Below the pieces are notes generated by a model. The model was given only the letters and a program-made list of their open reading frames with translations, was not told the origin of the DNA and searched no databases. Positions 33,766 through 43,300 of a stretch of DNA of 64,000 bases are shown in pieces. The position numbers were made by a program, and so were the translations under genes. The stretch covers positions 434,001-498,000 of the forward strand of contig NZ_JBEFZF010000003.1 in assembly GCF_046524175.1 (NCBI RefSeq), given 5' to 3'. The stretch comes from Spongiivirga sp046524175 (GTDB lineage: Bacteria > Bacteroidota > Bacteroidia > Flavobacteriales > Flavobacteriaceae). Within the stretch, counting starts at the first letter, position 1. The number at the start of each line of letters is the position of its first letter.

Positions 33766-35169
33766 TTAGTAGACTAACAAAGTATCATTACTTGCGTTTT
33801 GGTTGTCCAACGTCAGGTTAAAGTGTTGGGTAAGAAAACGACCACCATGTTTTTCGAATGTCTGAAGGGCTCTACAACCAATCATTAACGTCCCCGCGCT
33901 AGACAGCAACATGCCCAATAAAGGGTGTTCTATTGCAAATTGTTGTTCTGGGTCAATTTTGTCGTGCAAAGACAATAACAAGCCACCTACTGAAACGGAC
34001 CAGTGGCCTAGCCATGAAGGACATAAACTAATCTTGACTGATTTTGAAATGGCATTTGCATAATTCGAGAAGAGTTTTTGGAGCTCTTCTTTTGCTTTTT
34101 GGTCGGACGGATCTTTCTCATAAGTGTCCAATTGGTCAAAAAACTTTTCTCCTTCAATTTTTCTAGCCTGAACGAGACCTCCATTATCGAAAAAACCATT
34201 CTGAAAATAGGTCGGCAGCAATACTTTTGGAATTTTATTCTTCTTTGAAAGTAACATTTCAAAAGGATTAATCATAGGTGCTTTATCTATAGTAAATTTT
34301 CTTTCATGTATCACGAAATCATCCTTGTAGCTAAATTTTGGTATATTAATACCAAGGTTCAGCGTGGAAGCGCTGGCCCTATGATGGGCGCGATTTATCC
34401 ATTTAAAGAGTGTTTTGTAAGAATTGATATTTCTTTGTTCGTAACCATTAATTTGTCCAAGTATATAGTCTGGGTGATCATATTTTTTATCGTTCTTGTT
34501 ACCAAGTTTACGACCTATCTCCCCAATTAGAAGTGAACGACTGAGTTTTGACTCGTCTTGCATCAAATTCATAGCTTCATATAAGCCCGACTTTCTGATT
34601 TCTGCAGTATCTGCAAGCACATTGGTTATTGATTGCCAATGTTGTGGGTATTCCGAACGAATCTCATCTAAACGTTTGGGGTCCGGATCAATATACTCCA
34701 GCACATTCTTAAGAAACAGTTTAGAAGAATGGTTAGGATCAATGTTATTTTTCGTTAAATATTCATAGTTGACTTTTTCAATACAATCATGCATTACCTC
34801 TGTACAAAAATCCTCATAGTGATCGTAATCTGTAACTTCACTAGGTAATGAGCTTTTTTTAGTGGATTTGTACTTTTCTTCCAGGTATTTTTTTAAATCA
34901 ACATTATTGCTTACACGTTCGTGTAAGGTGGGACGCAACCATCCCTCTCGTATGGCTTGTTCAACAAAACATATATCACTCTCTTTCTTTTGACGGTCAA
35001 TATGATAATGAAGCTCCAGGGAATTCATAGCAGATGCTAAAGGCAAAACACAATACCTGTTAAACAGCATTGATTTGATTAAGCTGTCTGTGAATACCCC
35101 TTGAGGATATCTAAACCTCTCTGAACCATCTACGGAAGTAAGAATGGCCATATTCTGATTTTCATACAT
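33766..35169 (-). CDS. hypothetical protein of 467 residues
   Basis: No signal peptide or clear membrane helix; alpha-rich, with a Cys/Trp-containing block (ISLCPSWLGHWSVSVGGLLL) and a following hydrophobic stretch (LLGMLLSSAGTLMIGCRALQ) that might be membrane-associated. I recognise no family. The gene is monocistronic and bracketed by copies of the AT-rich repeat (33631-33743 and 35403-35440). Confidence 0.7.
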   Translation of the reverse strand: MYENQNMAILTSVDGSERFRYPQGVFTDSLIKSMLFNRYCVLPLASAMNSLELHYHIDRQKKESDICFVEQAIREGWLRPTLHERVSNNVDLKKYLEEKYKSTKKSSLPSEVTDYDHYEDFCTEVMHDCIEKVNYEYLTKNNIDPNHSSKLFLKNVLEYIDPDPKRLDEIRSEYPQHWQSITNVLADTAEIRKSGLYEAMNLMQDESKLSRSLLIGEIGRKLGNKNDKKYDHPDYILGQINGYEQRNINSYKTLFKWINRAHHRASASTLNLGINIPKFSYKDDFVIHERKFTIDKAPMINPFEMLLSKKNKIPKVLLPTYFQNGFFDNGGLVQARKIEGEKFFDQLDTYEKDPSDQKAKEELQKLFSNYANAISKSVKISLCPSWLGHWSVSVGGLLLSLHDKIDPEQQFAIEHPLLGMLLSSAGTLMIGCRALQTFEKHGGRFLTQHFNLTLDNQNASNDTLLVY

Positions 35170-35699
35170 ATCGTATTGTCAATTTATTGTGTTAAGTTAA
35201 ATTCATCAACAATTATCTGAACATTCAATTCTAATAGGGAAGATTACATGCAGTGGTAACGAAAAAGGTTTGATTAGCTAACTTGAAATATACATTTCAG
35301 TACCACATTAAAACTATTTTGTGTTTAAGGCATTAATTTTTAGTTATATGAAATTCAAGTTACAAATACCTATAACCAATTCACTTAAAATCTAGGTTAA
35401 GATGAACTTTACCTAAGCCTTATTTTAAAGAACTGGACAAGTACTATTGCATTATATGTAAACTCATGCTACTAGATTAAGCGAATAATTTCTAACCAAA
35501 GAAATCTAAATAGCTATCCGAACAGGCCTTAGGGAATCAGTAAATTTAAATCGCTTATATTATTAAAAAAAAGTAATATAATTGCCGAATCGTAAACAAT
35601 ACTAGCAATAAAATGTCGCCAAAAGAGTAAATTAGTTTATTGGACATTTTTTTAGCTTTTATGCAAAATGTTTAAACTTAATTACATTATCAGCTGATC
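35170..35699. other. AT-rich intergenic region with a partial repeat
   Basis: 530 nt between divergent genes. Contains the partial repeat copy at 35403-35440; otherwise no gene, RNA or clear promoter was recognised. Confidence 0.5.
35403..35440. repeat. dispersed AT-rich repeat, partial copy 2
   Basis: GAACTTTACCTA (shared with copies 1 and 3), then CCTTATTTTAAAGAACTGGACAA. The AACTGGACA end is the inverse of TGTCCAGTT at 33726-33734. Confidence 0.45.
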
Positions 35700-36992
35700 A
35701 TGGTTAAAAGAACAATTTTACCCTTTTTTACACTTTTAATATTAACCTGTTGTACAGATGACACCACTATAGAAATTCCTTCTGAAGAAGAATCTATTCC
35801 AGTTGTAAGTACTAACCCCAATGACATTGATTTTATAGGTTTTGAAAACATAGCATGGGTAAAACAGGGTGATGATTTCGAAGGTTTGAATTTTCTTAGT
35901 TCTGAACACTCTATGGATTTAAATAATACAGGTAATAAAATTATCCTGGGTTCCAAAGCCAAACCAAATTCATGTGTCAATTTTTGCAGTGGACGAATCA
36001 GAGTGTTTGCCTTTGAAACTGAGGAATGGACACAAACAAACCAGGATATATATGGTGATATCAATGTTGAGCCCAACTGGGCTGGCTACGATGTTGCTAT
36101 GAGCGATGATGGAAGTACTATTGCAGTAAGTTACGACTCAACTGAGGAATTTTTTAGAGATGGCCTAACCCGAGTCTTCAGGAATGATAATAGTTCTTGG
36201 GTACAACTCGGTCAAGATATTCCCTTTAGGACATCTCAAGGCTCTTCTATTGCTCTTAATAAAAAAGGAAATATACTCGTTGTTCTTCGATTTAGTAGTG
36301 GCAATAATTCACTTAGAGTATTTAAATTAAGTGAAAATGAAAATTGGGAACAACTGGGTGAAGAAATTTTGGTCTTTTTAGACATGAGACATGCTGAATT
36401 AAATAGTGAAGGTGACGTACTAATTATTGGTAACGATGAGGGAAGCTTTGTAGAAATTTATGATGTTACTGATGAAGGACTAATGCTAAACCAAGAAATA
36501 AGAGAACTTAATCTTGAAGCGTTTTCGTCCGATTTAGATCTTAGCGCTAATGGAAAGAATTTCATTGTTGAAGGTGTAGCAACTCGTAGGCCAACTTTTG
36601 CACGAGCAGATGAACCTTTTTTTAGAGTGTATCACAAAACTGCAGCAGGCTGGGTACAAAAAGGACAAGAAATTCGATTGACCCCAAAAAATGAAGGAGA
36701 TATCATAATAAGAGAACAGGCCGTTACCATCAATAAGTTTGGTAATCTAATAGCCGTCGCTTATAGAGAAGGAACACCTGGGAGTCCACATGTACCATCT
36801 AAAAAACATGTGGTAATATTTCAATATTTCAACTCTGATGAACAATGGAAACAAGTTTCAACCATTCAGGAAGAAGGCTTTTTAAAAAAAATACATGATC
36901 TTGATTTCAATGATGATGGTGATATTATAGGAATTGTGTTCGAAGGTGGTTCCTCGGTTTATAAGATAGAGCTTGTAGAAGAGAGCAATTAG
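35700..36992 (+). CDS. propeller-type lipoprotein
   Basis: 430 residues. Signal peptide with lipobox (TLLILTCC, then TDDTTIEI). Repeats of the type 'V.MS.DGSTIAVSY.S......G..RVF+......WVQLGQDI' recur from ~residue 130 on; these are beta-propeller blades common in flavobacterial surface lipoproteins. A Cys pair lies in NSCVNFCSG. Binding function presumed; no catalytic motif. Confidence 0.8.
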   Translation: MVKRTILPFFTLLILTCCTDDTTIEIPSEEESIPVVSTNPNDIDFIGFENIAWVKQGDDFEGLNFLSSEHSMDLNNTGNKIILGSKAKPNSCVNFCSGRIRVFAFETEEWTQTNQDIYGDINVEPNWAGYDVAMSDDGSTIAVSYDSTEEFFRDGLTRVFRNDNSSWVQLGQDIPFRTSQGSSIALNKKGNILVVLRFSSGNNSLRVFKLSENENWEQLGEEILVFLDMRHAELNSEGDVLIIGNDEGSFVEIYDVTDEGLMLNQEIRELNLEAFSSDLDLSANGKNFIVEGVATRRPTFARADEPFFRVYHKTAAGWVQKGQEIRLTPKNEGDIIIREQAVTINKFGNLIAVAYREGTPGSPHVPSKKHVVIFQYFNSDEQWKQVSTIQEEGFLKKIHDLDFNDDGDIIGIVFEGGSSVYKIELVEESN

Positions 36993-37070
36993 TAGTAATT
37001 TTTTAATCCTAAACCCTATTTTTCAAGAGGTATATATAAGTTTTTTTATATAAAAATATCATTTCATCTA

Positions 37071-37253
37071 TCAAAAAAAATCAATTCAATTGCTATACTC
37101 TTTTTAGTATTTGTAGTCATTGGATGCAGTAAAGATGAAACAACTACAGTAATTAGAATATTGGACTTCAGTGGCAGTATTAAAGAAAATCCTAACAATA
37201 ATGATAAAATTGTTACTTTTTCGGGATCGATCACTAGTGGAAATTATATTTAG
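37071..37253 (+). pseudogene. start-less lipoprotein fragment
   Basis: Open frame of 60 codons beginning SKKINSIAILFLVFVVIGCS, a typical lipoprotein signal with lipobox, then about 40 residues and a stop. No ATG, GTG or TTG start is found in frame upstream. Probably the broken 5' end of a lipoprotein gene next to the repeat. Confidence 0.4.
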
Positions 37254-37263
37254 GTTTGATTCA

Positions 37264-37400
37264 ACTTTACCTACTTATACAATACCCTATTTTAAATGAC
37301 AAATAATTAGGATTTAGTTAAAAAGATTCTGTGAATTTATCGTCTGCTGCTAATTTGAGTGGAAGTTTTGCTCAATTATAAATATCCTGTTCTAAATAAC
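37264..37400. repeat. dispersed AT-rich repeat, copy 3
   Basis: AACTTTACCTA, an 8-nt insertion, then ATACCCTATTTTAAATGA (18 nt identical to copy 1), and TCCTGTTCTAAATAACCAGC from 37385 (compare TCCAGTTTTAAATGACTAGC in copy 1). Ends just before the stop of the LRR gene, as copy 1 ends just before the stop of the 467-residue gene. Confidence 0.55.
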
Positions 37401-37418
37401 CAGCTACGAAAGCAATCA

Positions 37419-38891
37419 TTATTCAGGTACATTTATGACCCAATCATGGACTGTCACTAGTTGATTCAACAAAATGACTTGTCTTTCAAGGACATTTGCC
37501 AGTTCATGAAAGATAATCTGTCCATTAGTTTTAGGGTTGTTTTCTTGACCTTTAAAAACTGCATCCAATAATTCGACTTCATTTAAAAACCGAGATTTCG
37601 CTAAATCAATCAACGCTAGATGATCTAGGCTTTCAGGAGCGGCGACTTGTTTAATAAAAATTGAAGATAGATTCAAGTATTTTAATTTATCCTGCTGCGT
37701 AAGATCTATTTCATTAATATAATTGGCGGATAAGTTTAAATACTCAATTTGCTTATTATTACTTAAATCTAGACCAGTAAGATTATTATTTGTAATAAAT
37801 AAAGATCGTAAATTTGTAGTTGCACTAAGATTTATTTCGTCTAAATCGTTAAGCTGAAGTGTTATTAAAGTGAGCTTCGGATTTGCAGAAAGATCAAGAG
37901 TACCTATTTTGTGACCGCGAATAGTTAAGGATAATAAATCTGGAAATAGGGCCAGGTTCAAATTTTCAATATTACCAGTAACACCCAAACCTTTTAAATT
38001 GGTTAAACTAGATATTCCTTTAACAATAGTATTATAATTACCCGTTATATTTATCCCTTCCAACATAGGGTTCTTTGATAAATCAATAGATTCAAGCGAT
38101 CCAAATCGTAAACTTAAACTTGTGAGCTCTGGGTATTGTTCAATAACAGAATCGACATTGATCATATCACTATCCCCTAAACTTAAGGTGCGTAAATTCG
38201 GTAAATTTTCTAATTCGAGCGTTTGAATTCTGTCTCCTTTCCCATTCGCAGTAATTTGTAAATTGAGTCCTGATACTTCCTCACCATAGGTCGTACGAAG
38301 CGTTATAGTATATTCACCTGAAGTAGCATATCTATGGTATATTCTATCGCTAGGTGATTGAATTTCAAATGGAGCTTCAGCTATTTCTTCGCTACCATCA
38401 CCCCAATCAATATGATATAGGGAACCATAGGCTTGATTTACTGTTAAGTCAATTTTTCTATGTCGTAGATCTGGTCCATCTTCCGATTTTACCAGGAAAG
38501 TGGCTATTTTTTGATTCTTATAATGCTCAAATTGAAGCGTAAATGGATTCTCTTTAGTATAATTTTCTAACGTTTCTTTAGAGGCATACATTTTTATTTT
38601 CCCATGAGTAAAATCTTCAATGGCAAATATATAAGTACCTTCGGCGCTTAGATTTACTTCAATTTCGTGAATCTTATCATATTCTAGCTCATTATAAGTT
38701 GTGTTAAGGCCATTACCATTAGTAATAACTAAGTCACCGGTTCCTGAAGAATCAATTAAACTGACAATTTTAATTGGGAGTTTTTGAGTTGTATTACTAA
38801 GTTCGTCACCCACTTCTTTTTCACAAGAGAAAAAAAGCAAAAAAACTATGGACAATAATAATACTTTGAAGGATTGAAAGCTGAAAATCAT
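37419..38891 (-). CDS. leucine-rich-repeat lipoprotein with PKD-like domain
   Basis: 490 residues. Signal peptide with lipobox (IVFLLFFSC, then EKEVGDE). Residues ~150-215 form a PKD-like domain (YHIDWGDGSEE; YHRYATSGEYTITLRT). From ~225 on, repeats of the type 'LT.L.L..N.LT.+DLS.N' (for example TNLRSLFITNNNLTGLDLSN) form a bacterial leucine-rich repeat. A cell-surface binding protein; no enzyme motif. Confidence 0.85.
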   Translation of the reverse strand: MIFSFQSFKVLLLSIVFLLFFSCEKEVGDELSNTTQKLPIKIVSLIDSSGTGDLVITNGNGLNTTYNELEYDKIHEIEVNLSAEGTYIFAIEDFTHGKIKMYASKETLENYTKENPFTLQFEHYKNQKIATFLVKSEDGPDLRHRKIDLTVNQAYGSLYHIDWGDGSEEIAEAPFEIQSPSDRIYHRYATSGEYTITLRTTYGEEVSGLNLQITANGKGDRIQTLELENLPNLRTLSLGDSDMINVDSVIEQYPELTSLSLRFGSLESIDLSKNPMLEGINITGNYNTIVKGISSLTNLKGLGVTGNIENLNLALFPDLLSLTIRGHKIGTLDLSANPKLTLITLQLNDLDEINLSATTNLRSLFITNNNLTGLDLSNNKQIEYLNLSANYINEIDLTQQDKLKYLNLSSIFIKQVAAPESLDHLALIDLAKSRFLNEVELLDAVFKGQENNPKTNGQIIFHELANVLERQVILLNQLVTVHDWVINVPE

Positions 38892-39362
38892 TTGGCTAAT
38901 GGTAAGCTATTATTTAAAGTAAAAATACTGAAATTAAAAATCCATTTCAAACTTGTTTCGATGCCTCCACTTTGTTTTTTTAGTAACCCGTTATTTGCAA
39001 CAATGGCCGAAGAAAATTACACTTTGCACCCGAAAATTAATCATACACGTAATATTGTGAGATATTACTTTTATGTTACATGAGAAAATGAAGTAAATGC
39101 CTATAGAATCCGACAAAAAGTGCTTTTAAAAAGAAATTCTCATGGTAGTTAATATTTTTATTTCCTACGTTTTTCTAAACATTATTATTTCATTATTAAG
39201 CCTCAAATAACATTTTACCCCGCGTTTCAGGAATGGTTATTTAAAACCTCATTTTAAAGTCAAAACTTTTGAGAGAAGTTATAATTCCATTCATGAACAG
39301 TTAAAAACAAAAACCTTCTTGTATGGCCACAAGAAGGTTTTTATCATCATTGATGTCAACTA
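38892..39362. other. intergenic region with a convergent terminator
   Basis: 471 nt upstream of the LRR gene and downstream of the SprF-like gene. Contains only the terminator at 39310-39341; no gene seen. Confidence 0.5.
39310..39341 (-). terminator. terminator of the adhesin/SprF operon
   Basis: 13-bp stem AAAACCTTCTTGT/ACAAGAAGGTTTT, loop ATGGCC, with a T-run on the minus side, 22 nt after the SprF-like stop. Confidence 0.85.
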
Positions 39363-40289
39363 TTAGTCATTCTCACTGAGTACTCCATTATTGGTTGATG
39401 ATTTATTAAAAATAAAACGGATATATACCTCATGCGTTCCCATCGATGCATCGGCGATCGGATTGTTGAATGAACTTTCATAGCTGTAGCCAAAATGTAA
39501 CCAGTTTTGTACCATAATGGTCGCAAATCCGCTTAAAGCAGCGTCGGTACGATACGCCGCCCCTACTTCAAACTTATTGTCATACATCACCGCTGTTGTG
39601 ATATCTACTGAAACAGGAGTTGCATTTACATAGCGCGCCAATACGGATGGGCGTATTTGCCAATCGGGTCCTAAGCCAATATTATACCCCAGCATACCAT
39701 AAAAGTGAGGACGCTCAGTAGCGGTGGTAACAATTCCGGCTTCATCATCCAACCGTTCGTTATTGAGCATACGAGGTACCGACAAACCCACAAAGAAATC
39801 ATCATAGGTAAGGTGCACCCCCACACCAATATTCGGTCTAAACTCATTAATATTTGCGAGTAAGGGGTCTGCCGTCGCACCAACAGTATTTAACCCACCG
39901 GTGTTCACATCATAGGAATTACCGCCAGCTTTCAAACCAAAATATAGTCTGGCGGCATCGTTTAACTGAATATTATATGAGAAATCTACATAAATACCGG
40001 TCTGCTTTTCTATAAATGTTTGATCGTTTACGATGGATAAACCCAAACCGACCCTTTCGCCCAAAGCGGTGTCAAAAGCCAAACTTTGTGTTTCTGGTGC
40101 CCCATTTACACCCGACCATTGACTTCGGATATTCGTGGTAAACTGCGTAAGATCGTTGGACCCCGCCGCCGCTGGATTTAAAATATTCTGCGTATACCGA
40201 TATAAGGTATAATACGGTTCTTGCTGTGCATGAACACTTAGTGATGTACATGCCGCTATTAGGATGAAGATGCTTATATATTTTTTCAT
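39363..40289 (-). CDS. SprF/PorP-like outer-membrane beta-barrel protein
   Basis: 308 residues from the ATG at 40289, chosen for its signal peptide (ISIFILIAACTSLSVHAQ); the longer frame overlaps the adhesin. The start of the mature protein, QQEPYYTLYRYTQNILNPAAAGS, carries the type IX secretion PorP/SprF motif (YTQYMYN..N.NPAYAGS in classic members). Repeated aromatic/Gly strands (GLGLSIVNDQTFIEKQTGIY; FRPNIGVGVHLTYDDFFVGL) indicate a barrel. SprF-type proteins help deliver or hold the giant adhesin encoded just upstream (32-nt gap). Confidence 0.9.
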   Translation of the reverse strand: MKKYISIFILIAACTSLSVHAQQEPYYTLYRYTQNILNPAAAGSNDLTQFTTNIRSQWSGVNGAPETQSLAFDTALGERVGLGLSIVNDQTFIEKQTGIYVDFSYNIQLNDAARLYFGLKAGGNSYDVNTGGLNTVGATADPLLANINEFRPNIGVGVHLTYDDFFVGLSVPRMLNNERLDDEAGIVTTATERPHFYGMLGYNIGLGPDWQIRPSVLARYVNATPVSVDITTAVMYDNKFEVGAAYRTDAALSGFATIMVQNWLHFGYSYESSFNNPIADASMGTHEVYIRFIFNKSSTNNGVLSEND

Positions 40290-40321
40290 TGTTTTCTGTG
40301 TTGATTTAAACATAATGCTGA

Positions 40322-43300
40322 TTAATAATTGATATATAACCATCCTTCAATTGGTTTGGTTTTTCCGTCATTTAAGTTGATCACGAAGTAATAAGACCCT
40401 TGTGGTAACTTTTCACTGTTATCTTTATAAACCGAATTCCAATCATTGCGATAACCTCGCGCGCTGAACACTTCTTTGCCCCAGCGGCTATAGACAAACA
40501 CCTCATTATTCGGGAAGTTCTCAATACCGCGAATGACCCAGGTGTCGTTAATACCATCTCCATTCGAAGTTATCGCGGTGGCAATATCCTCCGCAGTAAT
40601 GGTGCAGGCATCAGCATCTAAGAAATCGGGAGTACCATCTTCATCGCAGTCATCGTTGAATAAATTTCCGTCTCCATTGGCATCTTCTTCACTATTCGGT
40701 ATACCATCGCCATCTTCATCACCATTTGGACTAAATGGCACTAGTGGCTCACTATCGTCTGCATCGGGAATACCATCATCATCGTCATCTGCATCTGCAT
40801 TATTACCAATACCATCACCATCTGTATCGGTATCTTCGGTTGGATCTAGTGGGAAATCATCATCGACATCAGGGGTACCATCATTATCGTCATCAGGATC
40901 TAAATCATCGGGAATGCCATCACCATCAGTATCGGTAGGTGTATCATTCGGATCAAGCGGATCAGTACCCAAGTCAGTCTCATCGCTATCTGAAATACCA
41001 TCACCATCGGAATCGCTATTCGGATCTAATGGGTCCACGTCATCCGCATCAGCGACGCCATCATTATCATCATCAGGATCTAAGTCATCCGGAATACCGT
41101 CCCCATCAGTATCGGTTGGTGTATCATTTGGATCAAGTGGATCAGTCCCCAAATCTGTCTCATCACTATCTGATATCCCATCACCATCGGAGTCACTATT
41201 TGGATCTAACGGATCAACATCATCAGCATCTGGCACGCCGTCATTATCATCGTCATCATCAGCACAATCCGGAATCCCATCGCTATCCGTATCCAGAGAA
41301 GTACTTGCCGTATCCTGCGGATCACTACCACAGGTCGTTTCATCAATGTCACTTTGGCCATCGCCATCCGAGTCACTATTCGGATCGTTAGGATCGGCAT
41401 CGTCCGTATCGGGTACGCCGTCATTATCGTCATCATCGTCGGCACAATCCGGAATGCCGTCCCCTTCATTATCCGGTGAAGTATCCGCTACATCAAGCGG
41501 ATCACTACCACAAGTGGTTTCATCAATGTCACTTTGGCCATCACCATCCGAGTCACTATTCGGATCGTTAGGATCTACATCAAGTATATCAGGCACACCA
41601 TCATTATCAGTATCCTGCTCATCGTCAGCAATGGTTGCAGTGGCATTGGTAACTCCTAAAAATCCTTGACTTAGTGCTGAAATGGTTGCAATAATGGTTT
41701 CATCACCTTCAATAGTAGTATCATCTAAAATTGGTATTGTAATGATCGCTTCACCACTGCCATCAGCAATACTAAAGGAAGTGACTTCAGTAAAATCGGC
41801 ACCACCCGTAGCGGTTCCCGAATAAGCAATTGTTCCTGTTATAGGTGCACCGGTGCTATTGGTTAGCCCCCCGTCAATACCAATAGTAAAGGTAGCATCC
41901 GTAGCGGGTGTCCCTTCAATACCATCGGTCGTTGCAAATATTGAAATACTGAAACCATTAATCGTTTCATCATCCGTAATGGTTGTTGTAGCATTATCAG
42001 AAGCGCTTACAGCGCCTAAGCTTGGTGCGGAGATTGTGGCAATAATTGTTTCATCACCCTCTATTTCAAGATCATCTAATACCGGAATTACAGATAACGC
42101 ACTACTAACTCCATTTGGTATCACAAAGGTTGTGACATTAGAATAGTCTGCATCAGCCGTAGCGGTACCCGTTAACGCTAATGTTCCCGTAATATCAGCA
42201 CCCGTATTGTTGGTAACACCACCATCTAAACTAATAGTAAAGGCGGCATTAATTGGTGCTGTACTTTCCGCACCATCAACTGCCTGTGCTATTGATATTG
42301 TTAATGCGGCTGCGTCGTCATCGGTAATATCAGCTGTTGCACTGTTGGATGCACTGGGTAACCCGGTACTCAAATTAGAAATTGTAGCAATTAGTGTCTC
42401 GGTTACCTCCACTTCGGTATCATCTAAGATAGGTATCACTACGGTGGCCGAACTGGCACCGTTCGGAATTGCGAAAGCGGTAATATCTGTATAATCGCTA
42501 CCACCCGTAGCAGTACCTGTTATTGTTAACTCACCCGTAATATCGACACCCGTATCGTTGACCAAACCGCCATCTAAGGTAATTTCAAACTCCGCATTTG
42601 TTGGAGTGGCACTTTCAGCACCATCCACCGTTTTTGCAATAGACACCGTTAAATCGGCTTCATCGTCATCGATTACGGTTACTGCCACGGTATCCGAAAG
42701 TCCGTCAAACGCGTCATCAGACGCTGCATCATTTACGGTTATTGTTACCGATGTTAATGTATCGCCAGTCAGTAAGGAGTCATCGACCCCAGTAATTGTT
42801 ATTGTTTGAGGTTGGTCCCAATTCCCATTAGTGAATGTTAAGCTTGCTGGTGCCACCGTAGCCTCTCCGGTATCTAAGGAGACAATATCGACTACTACAT
42901 CGGTTGCTGGCTGTGCTCCTAAAGTAACGCTTACAGTAGCTGTACCGCCATTTTCAAGGACATTCACCGCTGCATTTGAAGAGGTTGGTCCTACTGCTAC
43001 GTCGTCATTATTAAGTGTTACTGCTACTACTTTATCTGCCAGGGAATCAAAAGCATCATCCGAGGCGGCATCATTAATCGCCACAGTGATATTTGCTACA
43101 TCAGTCGCTACCGTAATATCATCAACACCCGTAACGGTTATCGTTTGCGGTTGATCCCAATTGGCGTTTGTAAAGGTTAGTTGAGACAGATCAACCGTTG
43201 CTTCAGCAGTATCATCACTACTGATATCAAACACCACATCGGTTAAAGGTTGCGCATCGAGTACCACCGTAAACGTATTGGTGCCTGCATTTTCATTAAC

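Larger units (their letters stand above)
36993..37418. other. region with a lipoprotein remnant and a repeat copy
   Basis: 426 nt between convergent genes. Holds the start-less lipoprotein fragment (37071-37253) and repeat copy 3 (37264-37400). No terminator was recognised. Confidence 0.5.

Noticed and set aside
40881..41600. Possible CRISPR-like periodicity
   Set aside because: The periodic DNA encodes calcium-binding TSP3 repeats in frame; there are no short palindromic repeats with unique spacers and no cas genes.
40533..41669. 378-codon plus-strand ORF rich in Ser and Pro opposite the adhesin gene
   Set aside because: It is the antisense shadow of the Asp-rich repeat DNA (GAT/TCA periodicity), not a separate gene.
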